NCBI GenBank assembly: GCA_001534745.1
Contig: CP013997.1
Location: forward strand, 2,790,001 to 2,854,000
Length of the DNA: 64,000 nt
Direction: 5' to 3'
DNA from: Pseudomonas monteilii
Lineage (GTDB): Bacteria; Pseudomonadota; Gammaproteobacteria; Pseudomonadales; Pseudomonadaceae
The first letter of the stretch is position 1; each line of letters starts with the position of its first letter. The notes beneath the pieces were generated by a model. It was not told where the DNA came from. It made no database searches and worked only from the letters and a program-made list of their open reading frames with translations. Position numbers and translations under genes: made by a program. This document shows positions 17,408 through 26,613 of the stretch, piece after piece.

Positions 17408-18708
17408 GCGGTAACAGTTATGTGCGTCATCTGGTGCTGAGCGTCGGCACCAAGCTGGCGATGATCGCGCTGCGTCTATTGCGCAACATTCTTCTGGCCC
17501 GGATCCTCGGCCCGAGCGAGCGCGGCCTGTTCGCCCTGCTCAGCTCGCTGCCGGAAATGATCAGCGCCATCACCAGCGGCGGGCTCAACAGCGCCGTCAG
17601 CTACCAGGCGGCCAAACAGCGCTCGATGGGCCTGCTGCTGACCCAGGTGCTGGTCTACGGGTGCCTGCTGGCCCTGTTGCTCACGCTGTTCTGCGTGGCC
17701 CTGGTGCGCGAGTTCGCCACCGACCTGGAAGTCACCCTGCAACTGGGCCTGCTGGCCTGGCTGCTGCTGATCGCTGTGCCGATGACCGTGCTCAAGAGCG
17801 GCCTGCTCAACCTGCACAACGCCAGCGGCAACGTCGATGCCTTCAACGCCTTGCGCCTGACCGAATCGCTGGCCCCGCTGCTGCTGTTTTTGGCGATGTT
17901 CTGGATGTGGGGCGGCCAGGCCCTGGAAGCGGCGCTGATCAGTTGGCTGATGGGCCTGGCGGTGGTGCTGGCCCTGGGGCTGTGGTGGTTGTCCCGGTCG
18001 CACTCGCTGCGCCTGTGCTGGGACCGCGCCGGCCAGCGCGAACTGCTGACCTACAGCGCCCGCAGCCACCCGGACGTGATCTTCCAGCAGATCATCCTGC
18101 GCTCGGACTACCTGTTCATCGGCGCCCTGATCGGCAGCACCGCCGTGGGTCACTACGCCATGGCCAGCGCCGCCGCCGAGCTGTTGCTGATCGTGCCCGA
18201 GGCGGTCACCACGCCGCTGATGAAGCGCCTGCTGCAACAGGACGAGAGCATGCGCAAGCTGACGCCGATCGCCCTGCGCCTGACCGGTACGGTGATGCTC
18301 GGGGCCTGCCTGAGCATGGCGCTGATCGGCAAGTGGCTGATCGTCACGCTGTTCGGTGCCGAGTTCGAACCGGCCTACCCGGCCCTGCTGGCGCTGCTGC
18401 CGGGCATGTTCGCCATGTGCTACACGAGCATCCTGCGCCTGGACCTGCTGGGCAAGGACAAGCCCGGCACGGTGTCGCTGATCATGGGCACGGCGGCAGT
18501 GCTCAACCTGCTGCTCAACGTCATCCTGATCCCGGCCTACGGCATCCTCGGCGCGGCCATCGCCACCTCGGCGTGCTACCTGCTGGTGACCGGCTGGATG
18601 CTGCTGGTCTACTGCCGCCTGGGCAAGGTGCCGGTGTGGCAGACCCTGATCGTGCTGCCGAGCGACTACGCGCCGCTGCGGCAGATGCTGCAAGGACGCC
18701 CGGCATGA
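17404..18708 (+). CDS. Wzx-type polysaccharide flippase
   Basis: A 434-residue polytopic protein of the MOP superfamily with about 12 hydrophobic helices. The N-terminal segment KLAMIALRLLRNILLARILGPSERGLFAL is a typical Wzx/RfbX opening, and helices 11-12 (LNLLLNVILIPAYGILGAAIATSACYL) match the conserved C-terminal half. It would flip the lipid-linked repeat unit to the periplasm for polymerisation by the upstream Wzy. The start is an ATG in an ATGA overlap with the deacetylase. The stop overlaps the next gene in the same way. Confidence 0.88.
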   Translation: MSGNSYVRHLVLSVGTKLAMIALRLLRNILLARILGPSERGLFALLSSLPEMISAITSGGLNSAVSYQAAKQRSMGLLLTQVLVYGCLLALLLTLFCVALVREFATDLEVTLQLGLLAWLLLIAVPMTVLKSGLLNLHNASGNVDAFNALRLTESLAPLLLFLAMFWMWGGQALEAALISWLMGLAVVLALGLWWLSRSHSLRLCWDRAGQRELLTYSARSHPDVIFQQIILRSDYLFIGALIGSTAVGHYAMASAAAELLLIVPEAVTTPLMKRLLQQDESMRKLTPIALRLTGTVMLGACLSMALIGKWLIVTLFGAEFEPAYPALLALLPGMFAMCYTSILRLDLLGKDKPGTVSLIMGTAAVLNLLLNVILIPAYGILGAAIATSACYLLVTGWMLLVYCRLGKVPVWQTLIVLPSDYAPLRQMLQGRPA

Positions 18709-20624
18709 GGACGTGGCTGCTGGCCTGCCTGCTGGCCCTGCCGGTCAGTGCCCAGGCGCTGACCTGGGACGGGGTGCGCGACGCCAGCCTGTACCTGACG
18801 CCAAGCCGCGCCGATACCCTGCGCATCGCCTGGCGCCCGGCCTGGCAGGCCCGTGCCAACGCCGAGCAGCTGTACCTGCTCGACGGCCGCGGTCGGCTGG
18901 TGGCCCAGCAGGACATCGCCGCCGACCAGCCACGTGGCGAGCTGAGCTGGCCGATCACCCCCGGCCAGGGACCTTACCGCCTGGAGGTGCCTGGCTACAG
19001 TTTCCGCCGCTACCAGATCAGCCATGACGACAGCACCGTGGCGCAGCTGGCGCCGGCCAAGGTGCACTTCAGCCTGGACACCCGCAGCGCACCGGTCTGG
19101 TACACCCAGGTCGCCGCCGGCCAGCAGGCCGTGCTGGGCGGCAAGTACCACGGCGGTGCCCGGGCCATTCTGGCCGAGCGCTTGAGCGACGGACGCAGCC
19201 TGCGCCTGTGGCTCAACACCTACTCGCGCTACTGGCAGTTCGACCAGGTGCCCCTGCCGACCAGCACGCGTGACGAAACCTGGCGCCTGACGGTGATCGG
19301 CCAGGGCAAGACGGCGTTCTGGCTCGACGGCAGCGACAACCTGTTCGCCCAGACCCCTGAAGCCGCGGCGACCCGCGCCCAGCCGCCCGCGCCTGCCGAC
19401 GGCGAGGTGAACCTGACCTGGCGCGGCACCGTGCTGGGCCATACGCCGGACCTGGGCGTCGCCCTGCCCTATGAACCCTTGCCGCCGGTGGCGCATGCGG
19501 CGATCGACGCCCTGGCGCCGACCGCGGGCGGCTTCTACAGCCTGGTCGACATCATGGCCGAGCGGCCCCACTACGAGGACCGCTGGCGCGACCTCTACCT
19601 CAAACGCTTCGGCATCCGGCACGACATCACCCTGCTCGCTGCCCGTGGCCGGGTGGCCGAGCTGTCGGCCGATCGCACCACCCTGGCCGGCCTGGACGCC
19701 TGGCTGGCCGCCACCCGTGCGCGCGGCGGCGGTGGCCTGCACTACCTGGCCTTCGCCGACGAGCCGAACCTCAACTACCGCAGCTTCGAAGCCTTCGAGG
19801 CGTATTTCCAGACCCTGGCCGAGCGCGTGCAGCAGAGCCCGGGTGCGCGCGACGCCGGGGTGCGCATCGCCATGCCCGCCTCCTCGCGGCTGCTGGACGG
19901 CCCCTTCGTCGAGCAGGCGCGGACACGTCGCGGCATCGACTGGGCACGTCGGCTGCTGGCGGCCCACGAGGCCCGCATCGACGCGCTGGCCTGGCACGAA
20001 TGGATGGTGCGCGACCTGCTGGCCACACGGCGCTACCGGGACAGCGTCCAGCAGGCCGCCGACCTGGTCGGGCGGGACGCCCAGGGGCGTCCGCGCAAGG
20101 CGCTGCTGCTCGACCAGACCAACATCTCCAGTGGTGCGAGCCTCAGCCCGTACGACCAGAACACCCAGTACGCGGCGCTCTGGTGGACCTCGGTGGTGAT
20201 CAACGCCTCGGCCGACGGCCTGCTGGACATGCTCAACTGGTTTCACCTGGCCGACGAACCTGGCTGGCCGAAGGGCATGCTGGCCGTCCGCTCGCCTGCG
20301 GGGGTCAGCCTCAAGCCCGTGGGCCAGGTCCAGCAGTTCATCGCCCGTCACTGGCTCGACCAGGTGATGGCGCTGGACAACGATGCCTTCGAAGTCGACG
20401 CCCTGGCCATGGCCCGCGACCAGCAGCGCACGGTGCTGGGCGTGAACAAGGCCGAACGTTTGCAGCGGATCAGCCTGGCGGCGCTGGGGTGCCCCGCCGC
20501 ACGCCTGGCGCTGTTCGGCGCCGATGCCCAGGTGCGCGAGGCCACGCCGCGCTGCGAGCACGATCGACTGCGTTTCGAGTTGCCTGCGCAGACCGTGTTC
20601 GCGCTGTCCTGGAGCGCACCATGA
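18705..20624 (+). CDS. Secreted glycoside-hydrolase-like protein of the EPS operon
   Basis: A 639-residue exported protein. The signal peptide is RTWLLACLLALPVSAQA. An all-beta N-terminal half reaches about residue 250. A region that looks like a TIM barrel follows: YSLVDIMAERPHYEDRW, LHYLAFADEPNLNYRSFEAF, RIDALAWHEWMVRDLL, LLLDQTNISSG, then a conserved NTQYAALWWTSVVINASADGLLDMLNWFHLADE block. The acidic residues in FADEPN and LLLDQTN sit where clan-A glycosidases have catalytic groups, similar in idea to PslG. The exact family is unclear. A periplasmic hydrolase that trims or releases the polymer is the likeliest role. It starts in an ATGA overlap with wzx; longer in-frame openings upstream lie inside wzx. 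Confidence 0.6.
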   Translation: MRTWLLACLLALPVSAQALTWDGVRDASLYLTPSRADTLRIAWRPAWQARANAEQLYLLDGRGRLVAQQDIAADQPRGELSWPITPGQGPYRLEVPGYSFRRYQISHDDSTVAQLAPAKVHFSLDTRSAPVWYTQVAAGQQAVLGGKYHGGARAILAERLSDGRSLRLWLNTYSRYWQFDQVPLPTSTRDETWRLTVIGQGKTAFWLDGSDNLFAQTPEAAATRAQPPAPADGEVNLTWRGTVLGHTPDLGVALPYEPLPPVAHAAIDALAPTAGGFYSLVDIMAERPHYEDRWRDLYLKRFGIRHDITLLAARGRVAELSADRTTLAGLDAWLAATRARGGGGLHYLAFADEPNLNYRSFEAFEAYFQTLAERVQQSPGARDAGVRIAMPASSRLLDGPFVEQARTRRGIDWARRLLAAHEARIDALAWHEWMVRDLLATRRYRDSVQQAADLVGRDAQGRPRKALLLDQTNISSGASLSPYDQNTQYAALWWTSVVINASADGLLDMLNWFHLADEPGWPKGMLAVRSPAGVSLKPVGQVQQFIARHWLDQVMALDNDAFEVDALAMARDQQRTVLGVNKAERLQRISLAALGCPAARLALFGADAQVREATPRCEHDRLRFELPAQTVFALSWSAP

Positions 20625-20711
20625 CGTTCAATACCGGCGCGCTGCCGGCCTGTGTCCTGGGGGCTTGGCGCGCACGCCCGCCCCGTCATTCCACCGTCGA
20701 GGAGCCTTGAC

Positions 20712-21884
20712 ATGAACCTGCGACTGACTTGGTGCGATTCGCTGCACGACGCCGCGTTTCCGGCCGACGAGTACGAGCAATTGCGTCAACGCCTGCCTGA
20801 CAGCACCCCGTTCAACCACCTGGGCTGGCTGCGCGCGGCCGAAGACGCCCTGCAGCCCGGCCAGCGGCTGCAGGTGCTGCTGGGTTATTGGCACGAACGG
20901 TTGTGCCTGTGCCTGCCGCTGGTGCGCGAGCAGGAACGGGCCGGCCCCCTGTCGGTGCCGGTGGTGCAGCACCTGGGGCATCCCTTGAGCGACCGGATCG
21001 CCTTGCTGATCGATCTGCCGCCCGCCTTGGCCGGGCGTGTGCTGCAAGCGATCCGCAAACACCTGCCCCATGCCGTGCTGCGCCTGAGCGAAGTGCCCGA
21101 CGGCACCCCGCACCGCAGCTGGCTGGACACCTGGGCCGCGCGCAGTTCGACCTTCGAGCGGCGCCTGACCTGCCAGGTGCCGGTGCACCGGATCAGCGAC
21201 GCCGACCGCCAGGAAGTCAGCGGCGATCCCCGCTACAAGCTGCGCCGCGCGCGCAAGCGTATCCAGGCCAGCGGCGCCAGCATACGCCGGGTGATCGCCA
21301 GCCCGGAGACCATCGAAGCCCTGCTCGACGCGGTGAGCGCCGTCGAAGCGGTCAGCTGGAAGGGCGACGACGAGGTCGGCATCTTCTCCGGTGCACAGCG
21401 CCGTCAGTGGATGTACCAGGCCTTCACCGCCCTGGCCCGCGAGGGGCTGGTCTGCCTGGTGCTGCTGGAACTCGACGGGCGTTGCATCAGCTACCGGCTG
21501 GGATTGCTGGAGCGCGGGCGCGTCTACGACTACAACCTGGCGTTCGTGCCGGAGTACCGTGACCTGGGCAGCGGCCGTGTGCTGCTCGAGGAGTTCATCC
21601 ACTGGGGGCTGGACGCCGGTTGGGAGTGGGTCGACGCCTCGCGGGTCAGCCTGGCCAACTCCAGTCACCAACTGCACGAACGCATGACCGGCCAGGTCGA
21701 TCAGTGGCGCCTGAGCTGCTACAGCTGGCGTCTCGACGGGCTGCTGCTGGGCGGTGCCCTGCGTGGCTGGCGCTGGCTCAAACCGCACCTGGCCCGGCGC
21801 CAGGCCGCCCAGCCCGTTCCCACCCCTTCCTCCCCCCTTGCCAAGGAACAACCGAATGCCGTCTCTGGTCATCGTCAACGCTGA
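20712..21884 (+). CDS. GNAT-like (FemAB/BioF2-type) acyltransferase
   Basis: A 390-residue cytoplasmic protein. The C-terminal half fits the acetyltransferase GNAT_like domain often found in EPS operons: YKLRRARKRIQASG, then CLVLLELDGRCISYRLGLL, VYDYNLAFVPEYRDLGSGRVLLEEFI and WVDASRVSLANSSHQLHERMTG. It probably acylates a precursor sugar or a lipid-linked intermediate. The ATG at 20712 has GGAG 7-8 bases upstream. An 87-bp gap from the previous gene contains a possible 29-codon ORF that would couple the two. Its 3' end overlaps the ChbG-like gene by 29 bp. Confidence 0.72.
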   Translation: MNLRLTWCDSLHDAAFPADEYEQLRQRLPDSTPFNHLGWLRAAEDALQPGQRLQVLLGYWHERLCLCLPLVREQERAGPLSVPVVQHLGHPLSDRIALLIDLPPALAGRVLQAIRKHLPHAVLRLSEVPDGTPHRSWLDTWAARSSTFERRLTCQVPVHRISDADRQEVSGDPRYKLRRARKRIQASGASIRRVIASPETIEALLDAVSAVEAVSWKGDDEVGIFSGAQRRQWMYQAFTALAREGLVCLVLLELDGRCISYRLGLLERGRVYDYNLAFVPEYRDLGSGRVLLEEFIHWGLDAGWEWVDASRVSLANSSHQLHERMTGQVDQWRLSCYSWRLDGLLLGGALRGWRWLKPHLARRQAAQPVPTPSSPLAKEQPNAVSGHRQR

Positions 21885-22677
21885 CGACTTCGGGCTCGAT
21901 GCGCCCACCAACGCCATCATCCTGCATGCGTTCCAGCGCGGCGTGATCAGTTCGGCCACGGCCATGGCCAACATGCCGGCCTTCGCCGAGGCCTGCGTGC
22001 TGGCGCAACAGCCTGCCTTGCGCGACCGGATCGGGCTGCACTTCAACCTGACCTACGGTCGCCCGTTGGGCCGGGCCCTGCTCGACCAGCCTCGGTTCTG
22101 CACGGCGGACGGCGAGCTGGACCTGTGCGTACCCCGCCGCGCGCTGCGGCTGAGCGCTGGCGAGCGCGCAGCGGTCATGGACGAGTTGCACGCCCAGTGG
22201 CAGCACTGCCTGGCCCAGGGCCTGGTGCCCAGCCATATCGACTCGCACCAGCACGTGCACAATATCTGGCCGATCGGCGCCATCGTCGCCCGTTTCGCCC
22301 GTGAACGCGGCGTGCCGATCCGCCTGGCGCGCAATGTCGGCAGCAACATCGGGCTCGTCAAACGGGTCTTCAAGACGCTGCTCAATGCCCGCCTGAAACG
22401 CCTCTGTGGGGTGACCGCCGACCATGTCTGCACGCCCGCCGACCTCACGTCGAGCCGCGTGCCCGCCCAGGGAATCCTGGAGGTGGTGGCGCACCCCAGC
22501 GCCCTGGCCCACGGCGACATCGGCGATGAATACCTGGCGCCAGGGGAATCGCTCACGCAGGTACTCGCCCGCCACTTGGACGGTGTGCCGGCCTTGAGCT
22601 ATGGCCAGCTTGGCATCAAGACCCGACCCGTGCGCCAACCGGTACGCCCCTGGGCCGATTCGGGCAGCGCCGGGTAG
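21856..22677 (+). CDS. ChbG/YdjC-family carbohydrate deacetylase
   Basis: A 273-residue protein of the YdjC/ChbG/HpnK family. The N-terminal metal motif is VIVNADDFGLD (D10, D11), with IGLHFNLTYGRPL following. The second metal site is SHIDSHQHVHNIWP, with His spacing as in chitooligosaccharide deacetylases. Known members deacetylate N-acetyl sugars. Here it is the last gene of the EPS operon and may act on an amino sugar in the repeat unit. AAGGA lies 8 bases before the ATG, inside the end of the preceding gene, so the two are translationally coupled. Confidence 0.85.
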   Translation: MPSLVIVNADDFGLDAPTNAIILHAFQRGVISSATAMANMPAFAEACVLAQQPALRDRIGLHFNLTYGRPLGRALLDQPRFCTADGELDLCVPRRALRLSAGERAAVMDELHAQWQHCLAQGLVPSHIDSHQHVHNIWPIGAIVARFARERGVPIRLARNVGSNIGLVKRVFKTLLNARLKRLCGVTADHVCTPADLTSSRVPAQGILEVVAHPSALAHGDIGDEYLAPGESLTQVLARHLDGVPALSYGQLGIKTRPVRQPVRPWADSGSAG

Positions 22678-22748
22678 CGCATAGCCACTGCACGTCATCG
22701 TCTGCACTGCCGTTCACTGGGGTCGCCCTCACTTCAGGAGACCCTACC

Positions 22749-25700
22749 GTGCACTCACTCGACGCACTCAACCCGCATCAGGACCTCATCCGTCAGCAAC
22801 TGCCCGCCTGGAGCCGGTACGCCGGTCGCGCGCAGTGGCAGGCATTGCTCGACAGCCAGACGCCCGAGCAGGGCTTGCCAGGCCAGGAAGCCGCCTGGTT
22901 CGCCAACGCCGCCCCCGACCTGCGCGAGGCGGTCCTCGCCAGCCAGGCCGTGCGGCGTCAGGCCGAGCAGGCCTTGGCGCGCAGCCTCAGGGGGCTGCAG
23001 CAGATCAATGCGTTCGCCGAACCGTTGCTGCGCGAACGCCTGGCTGGCGTGCCTGGCCTGACCGGCCCGCTGGAGTATTACCAGCTGTTGCAGGTGCGCC
23101 GGACCTGGCACTGGCAAGGCGCCTGCTACCTCTACAGCCATACGCGCTGCGGTCTGCTCCAGGCCGCCCTGCAGAATTTTGCCGACGACGTCGTGTTCGA
23201 CGCGCCCTCGGCGGTGGCCCGTCGGGAGGCCATCCAGGTCACGCCGATCACGGTCCAGGGCTCGGTGTTCGTCAGCCCGGACCTGCCCGGCGCACCGCTC
23301 GACCTGCCGTCGGAGCGCTACCAGGTCGACCCGTCGCCCCTGACCGCTCACGCCTTCGCCGACCTCTGTCGCCAGCTCGACCTGGGCGGGCGTTACCAGG
23401 CGCACCTGCGCGCCCACCTCGAGCCCGCCCACGACGGCGCCCGCGTGCGCGCGCAGCGCCTGGCCGTGCACCGGGCCCACCTGCAGGTGGCGAGCGACCT
23501 GGCCTACCTGCGCCATCGGCTCGACGGCGTCACGCACGACGAGATCGCCGGCTGGCTTGCCGGCGCGCCCATCACGGCCTGGCGACTGAGCCTGTTCGGC
23601 ATCGACCTGCATGAAGTGGTGGTGCTGCACACGAACGCCGCCGGCCTGCTGCTGTACCTGCCGGGTCGCCCGATGGCCCTGCGCAGCGTGGGCGATGCGA
23701 CGCGCCTGGGTGACGTGCTCGGCGCGCTGCTCGACGATGCCGGAGAACGCGCGGCCTTCATGATCTACGTCCCCCTGGCGCAGCGCGCCGCGTTCACCCG
23801 CATCCTGCGACAGAACCTGGGTGATCGCCTGCCGGTGCAGCAGTACCTGCTCGATGAAGGCCTGTTCGACTGGCTGCACCAGGACCACCTGCACCGCCTG
23901 TACGACGAGGCCCGGCAGATCGCCGTGCCGACCGCCCAGGCCGACGAGGCAGCGCACCGCCGACGCCTCGCCGACCTCGAGCATCTGGGGCTCGACGTGC
24001 TGACCGTGGCAGGGTTCTTCATCCCGGTCGTCGGCACCTGCCTGCTGACCGTCACCGCCTGTCAGTTGCTCGACGAGGTCTACGAAGGTTACGAGGCCTG
24101 GACGATCGGTGACCGGGAACAGGCCCTGCGCCACTGCCAGGCGGTGGGCCTGAACCTGCTGCTGATGGCGGGCCTGTACGGGGTCGGCCAGGTGGTCCCG
24201 AAGCTGTTCAACAGCCGGTTGATGGAGACGCTGGACGAGGTGCGCCTGGACGATGGCCGCCTGCGGCTGCGGCTGCCGGACCTGGACGGCTATGCCAGCG
24301 ATGTCGGCCTGCCCGACTCGCTGATGGCCGATACGCAGGGTCAGTACCATCTGGCAGGGCGAGTCTTCGTGCGTCTCGAGGGCCACGTGTACGAGCAGAC
24401 CTGGGATGCGCGCCTGGGCCAGTGGCGGATCGTCAAGCCCGGTCGGCCCGAGGCCTATCGCCCGGTGATGCAGCACGACGGCCAAGGCGCCTGGTGGGTC
24501 GAGCACGAGCAACCGCTGGCGTGGTCGCCGCTGCGTCTGGTACAGCGTCTCGAGCCAGGCCGCGGGGCGCTCGACGAGGCCGAGGTACGCCTGGCCAGCC
24601 TCTTCGCTGGCGTCGACCCCGCCCAGTTGCGCCGGGTCTACCTGCGCGGCGAGCCGGCACCGGCGCTGTTGCTCGACAGCCTTGATCGCCTGAGCGCGGC
24701 GCGTCAGGCGCAGGCGCAGCTGGCAACGGCACCGCAGGCCGCGTGGACGACGGCATTCGAACAGGTCTACCACGCCGCCGCGCCGGCCGATGCCGCCGTG
24801 GTTCGGTTGTGCCAAGCCTACCCACGCCTGTCACGCCCGCTGGCCGAACGCCTGTTGCGACGCCTGAGCAGCGCCGAGCGCCAGGCCTGGTGCGAGGACG
24901 GCCAGCTGCCAGCGTTCTGCCTGCAGACGGTGCGCGAGATCGACGACGCGTTGCCGCTGACCCGTGCCCTCGAGGGGCTGTATAAGCCACGGCTGGCCAG
25001 CCGCGCCAGCGAGACGTTGCTGTTCGCCTGCTTGGAGCGTTCGCCGCGCTGGCCGGAGCCGCTGCGCCTGGAATTGCGCGACGCCAGCCCCGACGGCCCG
25101 ACCCTGGCCAGCGCCGGCCGTGCGCAGGCCACCGAGGTGCGGGTGCTGCTGCGCGTCCCTGGTGGTTACGAGCCCTGGCGGGGCGACCGTCCTGCGCCTC
25201 CGACACCCCGTGCAGACCTGTGCCTGGCCACCCTCGACGCCTTGACCCCCGTGCAGCGCAAGGCGCTTGGCCTGGGCGATGCCGAGGCGCTGCGTGAAAC
25301 CGTCGCCCGGCAGGTCACCGTCTCGCGAGCCACACTGTCCCGCTACCTGAACCGCTCGCTCGGGGAGCGGCCTCGCCTGCGCGGCGGACTGCGCGGCGGC
25401 GCGCCGACCGACTACCCGGTGGCGTCGCCGCTGCGCACCTCCCTGCGCGAACGTTATCGCCGGCTCTACCCGCGCGTCTCCGACGATGCCTTCGAACGGC
25501 AAGTGCGCGCCTGGCAAGCCGCACTGCGCACGCCGGAGGTCGAGTTGCGTCACCTGGAAGCGCGGTTGCAGTCGTTGCGTGAAGACCTGGCCCACTGGGT
25601 CGGCACTTCGCCAGGCCGTCAGCGGGCCGCCCAGAGGTTGATCAATGCCTGGCGCGGCGACCTCGACCTCCCCCTGGCCGATGGGCAGGAGGTGGCCACG

Positions 25701-26540
25701 TTGAGCCTGGCGGGACTCGAGCTTGAGGATGCCGACCTGGTCTCGCTCACCCTGCCAGACGACTTCGGCCACATCCGTCAGCTCGACTTCAGCCGCAACC
25801 GGGCCCTGACCCGACTGCCGGCCACGCTGCTGGCGCGCTTCCCCCGGCTGTATACGCTGCGTCTGGCCGACTGTCGGCTGGCCCACCTGCCGCAGGTCGC
25901 GACCCCGACGGAGCTGGCCTGGCTGGACCTGCAAGGCAATCGCATCACCTGGAGCGCCGAGGACCAGGCACGCCTGGACCACTACCCGAACCTGCGGCTG
26001 CTGGACCTGTCCGAAAACCCGCTGATCGATGCGCCCGACATCACCCGCCTCCCCCTCCTGCATAGCCTGCACCTGGTCAGGTGCAGCCTCACGCAACTTC
26101 CCGAGGGCCTGGCCAGTCTGCACGAACCGCTGGCCCTGGACCTGAGCGAAAACCAGTTCACCCACCTGCCCGATGACCTCGATCTGCCGGAAGACACAGG
26201 TCGTGCCCTGCGCCTGGAAAGCCCGTGGCTGTCCGCTCGCGTGCATCTGCAGATCGCCGATTATCATGCCCGCACAGGCATCGACCTGCTGGTGGCCGAC
26301 GTCGAGTACGAGGACTTGCTCGACGAATCGTCGCCCCAGGACTGGCAGATCTGGACCGAGCTGCCGCTGGACTACAGGCGGTCGCTCCGGGTGCTGGTGG
26401 AGAGCGAGTTCTTCCTGCGGCATCCCGAGCAGGCAAGAACCGAACTGTGGCGCCGGCTGCGTCGGCTGCAGGCCGACCCGGCCCTGCGTGCTCAGGTCCT
26501 GGCGCAACCTGCGGGCCTGATCATGCAGCTACCGATCTGA
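22749..26540 (+). CDS. DUF6543 dermonecrotic-toxin-like, leucine-rich-repeat giant protein, apparently truncated NEL domain
   Basis: A 1263-residue protein of a type common in fluorescent pseudomonads. Residues about 5-430 match the dermonecrotic-toxin-like region (FAEPLLRERL, TPITVQGSVFVSPDLPG, NAAGLLLYLPG). Two hydrophobic helices follow (LTVAGFFIPVVGTCLLTVTAC, LLLMAGLYGVGQVV). Leucine-rich repeats lie at about 980-1165 (LYTLRLADCRLAHLP, LRLLDLSENPL, LALDLSENQFTHLP). The end (SEFFLRHPEQARTELWRRLRRL) resembles the first helices of the NEL ubiquitin-ligase domain, but the protein stops before any Cys-x-Asp motif, so E3 activity is doubtful. The GTG start has CAGGAG about 9 bases upstream. No secretion signal is seen. 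Confidence 0.75.
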   Translation: MHSLDALNPHQDLIRQQLPAWSRYAGRAQWQALLDSQTPEQGLPGQEAAWFANAAPDLREAVLASQAVRRQAEQALARSLRGLQQINAFAEPLLRERLAGVPGLTGPLEYYQLLQVRRTWHWQGACYLYSHTRCGLLQAALQNFADDVVFDAPSAVARREAIQVTPITVQGSVFVSPDLPGAPLDLPSERYQVDPSPLTAHAFADLCRQLDLGGRYQAHLRAHLEPAHDGARVRAQRLAVHRAHLQVASDLAYLRHRLDGVTHDEIAGWLAGAPITAWRLSLFGIDLHEVVVLHTNAAGLLLYLPGRPMALRSVGDATRLGDVLGALLDDAGERAAFMIYVPLAQRAAFTRILRQNLGDRLPVQQYLLDEGLFDWLHQDHLHRLYDEARQIAVPTAQADEAAHRRRLADLEHLGLDVLTVAGFFIPVVGTCLLTVTACQLLDEVYEGYEAWTIGDREQALRHCQAVGLNLLLMAGLYGVGQVVPKLFNSRLMETLDEVRLDDGRLRLRLPDLDGYASDVGLPDSLMADTQGQYHLAGRVFVRLEGHVYEQTWDARLGQWRIVKPGRPEAYRPVMQHDGQGAWWVEHEQPLAWSPLRLVQRLEPGRGALDEAEVRLASLFAGVDPAQLRRVYLRGEPAPALLLDSLDRLSAARQAQAQLATAPQAAWTTAFEQVYHAAAPADAAVVRLCQAYPRLSRPLAERLLRRLSSAERQAWCEDGQLPAFCLQTVREIDDALPLTRALEGLYKPRLASRASETLLFACLERSPRWPEPLRLELRDASPDGPTLASAGRAQATEVRVLLRVPGGYEPWRGDRPAPPTPRADLCLATLDALTPVQRKALGLGDAEALRETVARQVTVSRATLSRYLNRSLGERPRLRGGLRGGAPTDYPVASPLRTSLRERYRRLYPRVSDDAFERQVRAWQAALRTPEVELRHLEARLQSLREDLAHWVGTSPGRQRAAQRLINAWRGDLDLPLADGQEVATLSLAGLELEDADLVSLTLPDDFGHIRQLDFSRNRALTRLPATLLARFPRLYTLRLADCRLAHLPQVATPTELAWLDLQGNRITWSAEDQARLDHYPNLRLLDLSENPLIDAPDITRLPLLHSLHLVRCSLTQLPEGLASLHEPLALDLSENQFTHLPDDLDLPEDTGRALRLESPWLSARVHLQIADYHARTGIDLLVADVEYEDLLDESSPQDWQIWTELPLDYRRSLRVLVESEFFLRHPEQARTELWRRLRRLQADPALRAQVLAQPAGLIMQLPI

Positions 26541-26613
26541 ACCCGACCATTGCAAGCCTGGAGGCTTTGCTGGAAGCTTCGTGCACCCCTTGGCGACTGG
26601 CACGGAGCATGGC

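Noticed and set aside
26541..26613. Continuation of the LRR protein's E3-ligase domain in another frame (frameshift)
   Set aside because: No frame after the stop gives a Cys-x-Asp motif or NEL-like sequence before the next gene, so a simple frameshift in this stretch does not restore the domain.
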